Of a stretch of 64,000 nt of DNA, positions 12,426 to 24,000 are shown in pieces; the stretch's first letter is position 1, and each line of letters begins with the position of its first letter. A program made the translations under genes and the position numbers. The notes under the pieces were generated by a model. It was not told the DNA's origin. It ran no database searches and was given only the letters and a program-made list of their open reading frames with translations. The stretch lies in NCBI GenBank assembly GCA_950295325.1, contig OX485803.1, forward strand, positions 27,333,554-27,397,553. The letters run 5' to 3'. This DNA comes from Polytrichum commune. Taxonomy: Eukaryota; Streptophyta; Polytrichopsida; Polytrichales; Polytrichaceae.

Positions 12426-12954
12426 TATTTTTTTCTCCATAGAAAGTAGCAGATAGATTCACACAAGCCACAGGGATCAATACTTACCTACCGACAAGAT
12501 TCTTTGTCAAAGAAAGTGGGAGTCTAACAAGATGCTTCATGCAATATTGGTTCAGAGCTGGAAGAGAAAAAATCTGCTTCAAATTTCTAAGCTCACAGTT
12601 CAGCCAGCAGACATGTCTGTGATCTGGTTGTCTATCACATGCACATAAACCTCCTCTTGCACAAAACTCCTCTCGGTGAACATGTCCAGATGGGTAAGTT
12701 ACGTGGATAATATTTTTTTTTTAAAAAATCTACATTCACTGAATTGTCAGATTCAATGATGATATTCATGTAGAGTAAATAATGGATTGTACCTTCAATT
12801 ATGTGCTGCTTTCTTTTGGATAGCTGATCTCTAGTACTGCAGCGTCGGCACCATGCGTCTGTTCACTTCATGTTGATGATGTAACCTCACATCGCGCTGT
12901 TGGAAGCTTCCCTGAAATTTGTAAGTGATTCAGTGAAAAGATAAAACCCTAGTA

Positions 12955-13374
12955 ATGGAGGCTAGCTGGAATGCATTATGGTTCCCATGGATGAGGGTTA
13001 TGATGCAATTGAAGAATGAAGTGGTTCAGATCAATGGAATGGGGTGTGGCCATGTAGCCTTGGAGAGGTCGGAGATAGAGAGGGAAGCCAAGCTGCAGTC
13101 ACAGGCAGTTATTATGATGGTGCCGTTGGAACATGCATCGAGACACATCTTATGGGTAATTAAGCTCCCACCGCTATCTTCTCACGTTCGTCATGGAGTG
13201 AGTATTGAGGTTTCTCTTGAGAAAATTTCCTGTTTACTTGAGGAAGACAAGAAAGACAGACAGATAGCCATTAATACTTATACCTCACCTAAACGGTTCC
13301 AGAGCTCACCGTTTCCAACTATTGTCCGAGAACCTTGGAGCAGTGATGGATCAAAGGCTTACCCTCAGGTTTAG
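12955..13374 (+). other. Unassigned 139-codon open frame
   Basis: One of the longer frames in this interval (MEASWNALWFPWMRV... to ...KAYPQV). Its C-terminal half is hydrophilic and protein-like, but I recognise no family and see no paired splice sites linking it to the gene at 15.0 kb. It could be a gene fragment, an upstream exon of that gene or chance. Confidence 0.15.
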
Positions 13375-14640
13375 GGTTTAAGATTAACCGAGGGGATTTT
13401 TACCTCAGCGAAGAATTTCCGAGGATGTAAGTATGTTGATAGAAATAGAAATCTCGCGAGTTATGCAACCTAAACTAAGAGCTCAGAGGGATGTTGAGGC
13501 TTTTTCACCAACCTGACGTGTATGAATTCTTGCTTTAACCCATCAGCTCAACACACACTAAATTAGATTTATATCTATTTGAGATCTTCCAATAACCCAA
13601 CCCTATGTTCAGACTCCACAGGCATGCCATTGTTGATGCAGATGCCTTTTCAAACTCTTTCCGAGTGTCTGGGTGATTATGATATCAGAATTGCTAGGTG
13701 AAACTTGCATTCGTTTTCACAGTTTTCTGCACTCCACATACCTAATTGACTGAAATTTTTTGAAGCACTCGCAAATGTGAAAAAGGCTCATAGAGAGTGA
13801 GAGAGAGGTTTGGGATTGGGTTGTATGTACATGTAAAACTGGGATGGAACCCTAGTAAGGACGAGACTGAAATTAACCAACACATTGATATAATCCCTGC
13901 AAATGTTGCCAAGAATATACATTCTTTAGTTTCAAACAGAACACCAGTTTAGGTAGGGTAGAGTAGAGAACATTTTGCTTGCCAAAATCTTGTATTGATG
14001 ATTAATTTTTGGGCAGGACCAAGAGCTCCTCTGTGCATTATCAGGTTATGAAATTCCCTTAGCCGTGAATTTGTATGTGAAGTCATGTATCTGAGAATAT
14101 GGGTCTATGATAAAATGTCATGTGTGAGTTTCTGGAGGAATATGCAGCTGAAAGGTCACCCCAGATTGCCCGTTCTGATCCTAACTGCCCCTTCTCATCT
14201 CCCTCCGAGTAAGCCTTGTGGAGAATTCCCCTGACTTAATTTATGAATTCTACTCCACAGTCACTCTCATCAACAAAAGATCAGATTTCTGTGAAGATTT
14301 TGAAGCAGATTTTGCGTGCCAGAAGCAACTTCTGCTGAATTAGAAGTATGTGATGCGGAAGAACCTGATGGAGACAGTGCTGTATGAATTAACCTAAACG
14401 GTGGTGAATTTCTATTGAGGTTCGCTTCCACCCAATTCAGGCACATCACAAACCTCTACATCCCTATATCAACAGTTATTGATTTCACATCACACAAGCT
14501 ACAGCATTGAAGCAATGCCTAAACCAGACATTGGGTTGCAATTTTAATCTTCTACTTCTGTATCTTATAGTTGCAAAACGTAAAAGGATGAAAAGTAATG
14601 TTCATACAATGTTGAGTGAATCATTAGCTGTATGTAGGTC
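13375..14640. other. Intergenic, nothing recognised
   Basis: AT-rich sequence upstream of the large PH-domain gene. It could contain that gene's promoter or 5' untranslated exons, but no signal clear enough to call was seen. Confidence 0.4.
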
Positions 14641-14925
14641 CACGTATGGTCCTCCCGATCATAGTGGGGGTCATTGGCTGAACCGAATATTTTCAACCAA
14701 CCATGTGGGCACCTAGGGCTTGCTCTTGAAGGACATAGGTGCCGGCCAGCTTGTCTACGTCCGTTGAAGGTGTCCACCTTTGAAAGGAGGCAGTAGTCTC
14801 TGGGCCCCTCTATTTCTGGTAATGCTCGTTTTGGGATTACATAGAGTTAGACCAACTCGAAAACGAAGCAACACCATAATTCATGCCGGTGGCAACATCA
14901 GAATCTTTCTTCCTTCCTTCCTTCC
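14640..14925 (+). mobile_element. 5S-rRNA-derived retroelement, copy 1 (3' body only)
   Basis: It matches the 3' body of the element at 17040-17447: shared blocks are tttcaaccaaccatgtgg, gaaggtgt(c/t)caccttt, acgaagcaacaccataatt and ggcaacatcagaat. The 5S-like head is absent. A CT-rich tail (cttccttccttcc) follows. It ends about 90 bp before the start codon of the next gene. Confidence 0.65.
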
Positions 14926-15015
14926 TTTCAAATATGCACTGTAAAGATATTAAACCCTACCACTGACACAACATTAATCACTGGCCGGTTGCATTTTGAG
15001 ATGTAGTATAGCAAG

Positions 15016-18000
15016 ATGAATCCGGGAGGTCAACCCCTCACCCCCCAACAAATCATGATGCTTCAACAACGGCAGCAGCAGATGCAACAACAACAACAAA
15101 GACAACAACCAACTCCCCAGCAGCTACAGATGATGCAAATGATGCAACAACAACAACAACAACAACAACAAGGTTTGAATCCTCAACTACAACAACAACT
15201 ACTACTCCAACAACGGCAGAGACAGCAGCAGATGCAACAATTACAGCAGATGCAGCAATTAGGGATGATGAGGCCTAACCTACCACAACAACAACAAATG
15301 AACCCCCAGGCTCTTCAAAATCTGGGGGCAGCCCAATTGATTCAAGCTCAGCAAGCTCAAGCAATGCTGCAGCAGCAGCAGCAGAGAGGGCCTGTAGGAA
15401 TGCAACAATTCAATGCACCTCAACTGGTAGGTCATTAATCCACTGTCCATTTTGCATGGTGATTCGTTTTGGAATCTTCCGATTTTGAGATCAATGTAGC
15501 AGTGCATATAAGGTAGACGAGCCTGATGCGGTTACTTATCTGAATTGGACACCTCTATTTGAGTGGTGTGTGATTAGGTGTGGATCTAAGAACGGACACC
15601 AAAGAGGCATCATGTGTTTAAAAGAGATTGGACTACATGCTCAAAATATGTTAACCGTTCTAAGCTCAATAGTGAACATTATAGGGGGACCTATATGAGC
15701 ATAATGAGCATGGAAATTTTCACTTTGATAAAGAATAGTATGTTCATATGAACTCCAAACATTATGAGGAAAGTGACTCCGGCCTCGATTTGGATTTGCT
15801 AACCATCTCGTACTAATTTTGTGTTTCACATCCAAGGTGAAGTGGGCCAGTAGGAAAAAGTGCCCATTTAAGACCCATCCACCTTAAGGCACTACCAACT
15901 TCCTCCAACAGTTTTAACCTCTCGATCAAATTGGGAGTGGTTTAATCAGTTTCAAAATTGCGAAACACGCAAATTGTTATTTCAAGTTTTAGAATCGGAG
16001 TTGAGATGTGAAAGTTACAAGAGGTCAAAGTGAGGATTGTCTTTCTCTTCAAACGATCACATAGACTCTCCCTTTTGTGTTGACGATTAAACTTATCACA
16101 CACCTAGAATGGTGTCTATATTTTGAGCACATAGTTCCATCTCATTGAAACACATGCCTTTTTGGTGTTCATTCTTAAGTACAAGCCTTGGCATGCATAA
16201 AGTAGATGTTTCTATTGAATCAAATACAACAACTATCTAGACACCTATATTTGAGTGGTATGTGGTTAGGTGTGGATCTAAGAACTTGCACCAAAAGGGC
16301 TTGTGTTCAAAATTGGATAGGCTACGTGCTCAAAATATGCTAATCATTCTAGACTCAAAAGTCAACATGATTGGGGGGACCTATATGACCACTTAATGAG
16401 CACAAGAATTTCCACTTTGATAACAAACAAAATAATTACACGAGCTCCAAAAATTATGAGGCAAATGGCTATGGACACTATTTGGATTGATATTCACCTT
16501 GCATTAATTGCATGTTTCATATCATACGAGAAGTGGGTGCAGAGACAAAAGTATCCATCTAAAGGCACATCTACCTTATACCACTCAAATATAGGTGTAT
16601 ACTCAAGAAGAGTGACTACATTTTAATAATGCCTGCCCACCTTTTAATAATACCTGGCCGAAATTTCCAACAATGATAACGGTCGCTGATGTTTGATCTG
16701 ATCTTCTGGGGTGCAGGGAATTCAACCTCAACCAGTGGCCGGCGGTCCTCAAATCCCACATCCGCAATTTGGAAGCCCTCCGCCGCAGCCTCCCAATAGT
16801 CCTGAACAGAATCAAATTGACGGCCCTCAAAATCAGCCAGTTGGTGATCCTCAACAATTCGAGGTGAATTGCTTGCACACTGCATCATTTCTCCAGGACT
16901 TCTGAATCAGCTTCTGTTCTGCATTTGACTTCAGAAATTCAGATGGTTAGCCTTTGGATGGCTGCAGGATTAACAGGTTCATACTCGTTATTGAAAACAT
17001 TTCAGCAGTTCACCTCCCCAGACCAATAGACTTGATATTGCACGGGTGGCTTGAATGCAAGGCCTAAATCCGGATGCCATGGGAACTTGGTGGTTAAGTA
17101 CTCGGGAACATCCGGGAATAGTACTCGGATGGGTGACCTTCCTAGCACTTGTTTTTTGGTGCGCCCTATCACCTATTCTCCACCCAATCATCAAGCAATC
17201 ATCGAGGGAGATCTCGGTGAACCAGCCATTTTCAACCAACCATGTGGAAATCTAGGGGCTTGTTCTTGGGGGAGATAGATGTTGGCTAGTTTATCCACGC
17301 CTGTTCAAGGTGTTCACCTTCGAAAGGAAGTTGCAGTCTTCTAACTCTCGTAATGCCCATTTTCGGACTTTAGACGAACTTGAAAATGAAGCAACACCAT
17401 AATTCACGCCTGTCGCAACATCAGAATTGTCTTTCTTCTGATCTGCCTAACAGAAAATCATGAATGCAGGCACCTGACGATGCACGGAAGCGTTCAAGAG
17501 GATCGATTTTGCAGCCGTTAAGCCCATTCGACGGGATTGATTCAGCTGTGCAATTGAGTGCCACGCAACTCTTCTCTTTCCAAGTTTCGCACAACAATCT
17601 GGATGACAGCATTGGTGGAAAACCACAAGTGAATGCAGGCAGCTTCTTGCTGCGTAGAAAGGCATGTCCTTCTACACCTCAACTCAATTTCTTCATCATA
17701 AAAACAGATCATAAAGCACTAAACCGTTTGAACCTACAGTTTTTGACCCCTATTGTGGGCACTTTCAACTCCACAAACAATTTTGATCGTTCAATCAGCT
17801 CAGGAATTGTCTCATCTGGTTAGTAGTTGCCAATCACCAACAATGTCATTTCAAGTTTCAGAATCATAGTTGAGATGCATATTAAGGTATGAGAGGTCAT
17901 TATGAGATTATTTTTCTCTTCCAAGTGATCACTTACGCCCTCCCAGTTTTGTTCCCTATTGAACATGGAATGGTTAATAAATTAAGCAGATAGTTCAATG

Positions 18001-21000
18001 TCACTGCAAGACATGTCTTTATCGTGTCCAATGTCACTCTATACTAAATCTTTAATTTCAGACATAAAGGAAACTGCAAGTCTGGAAAAAACATTTAGAA
18101 TATTTTTAGTCCAGTTTTCCCCAAAAAGTACCCGACTTACTTGATTCTCAGTTTCAATCCAGTTGATATCATAAAACTTGGGTTTAAGGTGGAAAACCCT
18201 TCTTAGGTTACTGTTCTTATTAGGACATTTAAATATGAGTAGTATGTGGTTAGGTGTGTCTCAAGAACAGATAACAAAAAGACATGTGTTTAGTAGAGAT
18301 TGGACTACATGCTCAAAATATAATAACCATTCTAGGCTCGATAGTCAACATAAATGGGGGGATGTATATGCCAAATTGATGAGCATGAGAATCTTCACTT
18401 TGATAATGAATAAGATATTCATATGAGCTCCGAAAATTATGATGATGAAAGTGGCTACAGCCTTGATCTGGATTTGCTCACCATCTTGTACTAATCGTGT
18501 GATTTGCTAGAGTTGTGTGCTAGTCGGGGGAAAAAAGTTAACCATTTAAGGGTTGTCCACCTTATGGTGTGGGAACAGTCCAAGACACAATGGAAGACAT
18601 CAATTTTGGAGGTTGATTTTGCCAACAGGATCTTTCTTCTACAGAATGACGATCGTGTAGTTGCAGTATGTGTACTGAATCCTCTCTCACTCTCCCACGC
18701 ACACACAACAGAATGATGAAAAAATCACTGTAGAGACAATTTTGCATTTGAGAATCAATTTGAACAAAGGTGGTAGGATCAAGTCCAATAAAGGTTTTAT
18801 GGCCATATTCAAGATTGTGCTATATGCGTAAACTTTTGAAATGCTGTGAATCTCTTAATGGATATCCAATTTATGAAGTTTGGATTGCATTACACAGCAG
18901 ATTTAGTCTGAAATGTTTTCTGAGATCGAGACCTACATGTAGAAACTTGCAAAGCAAGTATAATATGATATGTGTTATGAGAGTAGCAGCTTATAAAGTA
19001 GTGTATAAAGTACACATTTAAAACCCACTTGTCATATTTCATGTCACATATGTCATTGGAATTTTTTTGATAGCATAAAATCCAATATCAATCTATTTCT
19101 TAAGAAAAGCATGTTCATTTATCTGCAACTGATTATAAACCTAACAACTTGATAATTCTTGTAATTGTAGTCCCAACCTTTCAGAAATTGGAAAAAACGC
19201 CTGATCGATCAATCAGATGATGCCATGCTCTCTCCCTTGGTTATCATGAGATTCAGGTCAAACATCGTATACATATTCAATTTTAAGAAATGAGTAGTTG
19301 GATGAACTTCATGTATCAAAGAAAAACTCATGGACTGTATCAAAACTTGATGATCCTTGTAGGAGGACTTTCTCATGCATACACTTAAGATCAATTATTG
19401 GCATAAATGAAAAGCTTTGCTACATATAAATTTCAATTGGACTAATATGTGTGCATATGTATGATGAACTTCATGTTATTTGAATTTAGTGTAAATAGGA
19501 GTTACTCATAAATACATCACAGTGCTTGCTATTTATTTGGCACTCAACATGATGATTAAAGATTAAACTACATAGGAGTGCATTCTCTTAAGACCAAGTT
19601 ACAATTTTAATTTTCAATTTTCTGGTTATGACCATCATACCACACATAATAATGAACTACTCTTTTTTGCAGTACAGAGCAGTGGCAATTGATGACTCAA
19701 AATGGAGAAGAGAAACGGTGTTTGGTACACCTCATAAAGGTCTACATCCAAAACCAACTATAAAAGCATTCAAGTTCATTGAATGTCAAGTTTGGTTCAA
19801 CAACCATAACCTCAACAATGTTTGGTAACTTCATTGCCCACTTCTTTATTAATCCCTTTTTGTCGAAGGAGCCCCAAGTGGGGATTTGTATGCAAAAATT
19901 CCTTAGCACATCCACGGGTGATGTTTTGGAGCACCTACCAAGGAGGAGGGTGAAAATGTGGATTGTTATGTAGAGCCTGGTGGTTTTTATAAATATCCAA
20001 ATTAACACTTAAATCAGTGTCAAAGACCCCAAATTAAGATATTGAAATTAAATCAACAAACTCATGGGGGGCAAGATTTTACCATACCCTCATGATAGGT
20101 GTTGGGAAACGAAATCCCACCTCCCACATCGTGACACCCTCAGGCCCCCCACTCGACATGTAGATTCCTAAAGGTTCGGAGAATAAATATGAGAAAGTGG
20201 GACACAATTTGTTTTGATTTGAAGAAGAATGGTGCTATGAAATGTGGTTAGAATTTGTACATAGTCATTGAGATTTCAATGTAGAGGGGAGCTTGCTTGC
20301 CCATGATCCATATTCTTTGTAGAATTTTGTTGAGTTTATACTCAACAATTTAGACAATGCTTCAAACATGACGCCCGTGTCCAATATGAGAAACACCCAC
20401 CACACGGTCATTGAACTTTGACCCCCTCTAAACCATGCATATAAACTCTACATCCGAAAGATTTAAATTCTCACATGTGAGTATTGTAATCTTGTACAAT
20501 TGTTTATTTTTGAAAAAAAATAGTCATTCTTCTTATGATTCAAAATCACTTATTAAAAAATGTTCTCATTAGTTGCCCCAAATTGTAAACTTTCACTTTG
20601 CGATTGTTGAATCTATCATTATCTCATATTTTGATAATAAGAAAGATGTTATTTTTCTCATATGTGTCTTATGAAGTTAGTTTTTACATAAGCTTGGCCA
20701 TACAAATGATCTATTGGTTGTATATGCTTTGAGTTAGTGTAAACCACACATTTTTAAATAGATGGTGTGGTCTTTTGATGGCAGTGTGTAGAAGAAAACA
20801 AGGTAGCACAAGAATGTATTGCATCGGCACAAGCAACCATCGTTGGTCTGGTAAGATCATTCTAGGATTTTATCATCAACAATGTAATCCAAATACAATC
20901 TCATTGTGCCATTTTGTATCTTGAAGAGAGAGAGTTCGAGTAATAAACTCAAAATTGATTCTCTAATCATCATTTTGAAGTTTATCCGAAATGTCTTGAA

Positions 21001-24000
21001 AGGCGCCTTGGAGGGTCAAGCACTGGCATGTTTCATCTTTGTATACCTAGTTAAACCTATTTTTCACAAGTTTGTCCTACTTGACCACGCTTTGCTCCTC
21101 TAAGCACATTGATAATCTCCAAGTATAATCAAAGTCAAGAAATAACTTCAACATTTCGGAGCCTTGAATAAAAGACATATTGTTAATTTTAAATCATAGA
21201 CATAGAAGCCGTGAATGATGATAACCCAACAAATAATGGAAGACTCTTCAAAAGTATTATCTTTTCATCCTTACTTTTTACACCTTTGTTGGCAACTCTA
21301 ATATTTCTTTCAAAAGATGAAACATTTGCATTTCTATACATCAACATACACTACCTCATACATCATAGAAACATATATTTGTGTGTAATCTAACATTTGT
21401 TGTCAACCAACAGGATCCGAAAGTGTTGAAATATGGTTCATTGAGTCTTAAGAAAGCAAGGGGAATCAAGTTGAAGAATGATGTTTACCTTGTTATTCTT
21501 ATCACTGGGAAGCTATTCATTTTCAAGGTATAATCAATTTCATGCATTTGACCTCCACATTTTATCTACTGTATGTACATCCGATTCTTGAAAGTCCAAC
21601 ATATTTGCTTTGAAATTTTATCGATGTCCCTCCAAAGGTTGAAAAAGTCAATTTACATGGAAGGTCTCTTGATCATATTATTTCATTTTTCACTTCCAAC
21701 CTACACTAAAATTTTACGCAAATCTTTCAAATATGAAGATGAGTCGCATTACACTCAATTACAAAAGGCATCCAAAATGAATCTGAAATGCATTATAACA
21801 ACTCATTCCTTATAGGTGACAGAACCGAGACATTGTTGGGCAACATGTGCGCTCCGTTACAACACTCATGGGAGCCAATATACGTGTATAATTCTATCAT
21901 TTGACTCTCTTTGAAATTCAAAGATTAACAAGTGAATGTCAATTCTCATACTCTTATAATGTAGTTGAAAATGAGGCACGTTCTCTGCTTGAGTGACCCC
22001 TCTACAATTCTACATATTGTAGAGATAGGTATCCTTTCCTATTTCAAAATGCACGCACAAACCAAGAGCCATGATCATGAAAATCGAAGGGTTCTATAAA
22101 ATCATCCAAAGGCCATACTGTGAAAAATAGAGTTTTAGTTTTACAAGCAATGGGCTCTCAAGCTTAGTGTGAAGTGAAAGTGAACCATGTTGAGGGTTGC
22201 AACATATGTTTAGGTTCTAGTCCCGACTATGATAATATAGCATTTCTAAGAGCAAATGGCAATTTCATCGATTGCCACGGCCCCTAGTTTTGCGTTAGAT
22301 CCACCTCTTTTGATGGGCCTAACGCAATATCCAGTAGACAATGAAACATTACATGCTTGCTGCCATGTAGATTCTTCTACCATTCGAATGTCTTTGGTCC
22401 TTCAGGCCTTCAAGGTCTAGTGTAAAGTGACTTGGACCATCTCCAACTTCTCAACCAGTTACAAAATTTGTATATCACGGGTAAAGGGTCCTCAAGCTCT
22501 AGTGTAAAGTGGCCCTTACCCAAGTCTACCTCGCATGGGCATTACACTCCGTTACTTTGTCACCATCTTGGTGTACTTTTACTCCCATCAGCCTTTTGGT
22601 TTCCTGGACCCAAAATCAATATCATTTCATTTCAATATAGTTTTTATTTTAAATACATTTATATATATTATAAACTGAGTCAATGATATATTTTTTGAAC
22701 TCATGTTTAATTTTTCAAAGTAAACATGACAGGGGAATAATGTTGGCTTGAAATTTTGTAGGGCACAGATGGTTCAAGGGCTTGAGTTTGAGATTACCGT
22801 AGCCGGTGGTATAAGCATCATATTTAATCCATCCCACGTGGTATCAATTTCAACTTTTTAGAACTCCAAGTTTAGTCAATATAAAAAAATAAAGAAAAAA
22901 AATATTATGTGAGTTGAAGAATTATATTCGAGATGATAATATGTTTGAAATCATGGGAATTTGTCAATTGAAGTGAGACATGGTGTTAGTACTTCTAAAT
23001 TTACGTATTCATTTTCTTACAAAATCTAAGAATATTGTTTTGGTGTTACGATGATCATAGGAGGACATGACTGGATGGATTGGAGCTCTTGGTAAATCCG
23101 TTGATATGGCAAGAGAGAAGCTCAAGGCGATTGACCTAGAAAAGGTTGGCAACTACTACTTTGTTGCTTTGATGTAGAGAGAGAGAGAGAAAAAGTACAT
23201 TCAATCTCGAATGTAATTTGATGCTTATAAATTAGTCATCTTTAAATATGGTTTCGATCTTCCATAAGACTTTTCAATTATACAAACACTCAAATAATAA
23301 CATAGTATGTACTAGATATTGTACTCAAGAAGTCTTTTTACGGATTGTAGCACGGCGTCCTTGTGCTATCTACTGAGTCACATGACAGATGAGGTAGATA
23401 CAGGATGACAGCTTGCTACAGCCTGTAGTGGGGCGACATGTATACGATTGCATGCGTAACGCTGAAAGTCGTGTATTACGATTTATATTCAAAGTGTTCA
23501 TGTTCAATGAAGACAAGAGAAACGTCTACAAGATCTTAGAGGATCGGTGCTACATTACCTTAATTCCATATTTAACTTTTGTTGTTGATGTGTTCATGAT
23601 GAGACTCTCTATATTCTTGAGCCCTTAATTGCATTCAATAAAAGTTGAGATTTATTCAAATCTATGCAACCCCCATTTGCAATGGATACATTTTTATGAA
23701 TCATTTAATAACAATAACAATAAAAGAACAGATGGTACCAGATGCTATACCTGTGGAGGGAGTCTTGGACATAGGAATTACTAAAGAGAATGACATTCAA
23801 GAGCAACCCAACATCATCAAAGAATGTTATGAGATTCCCAATTGTGAAATGATACACGGTCATCGTATCCGATCGAAGCATCGAAATAAGGGTTGTGACA
23901 CATCTCCAACATCAAGCCATGCAATGTCATGTATTAGTAGGAAGAGTGACGATGAAGATGAATGTTGTGATGATTGGATTCGATGGCAACGAGAATGCAA

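Noticed and set aside
16603..16888. Two overlapping minus-strand frames
   Set aside because: Antisense shadows of exon 2 of the PH gene.
17071..17150. A functional 5S rRNA gene
   Set aside because: Only the middle and box C region match; the 5' and 3' stems of 5S rRNA are absent and the same body is repeated elsewhere.
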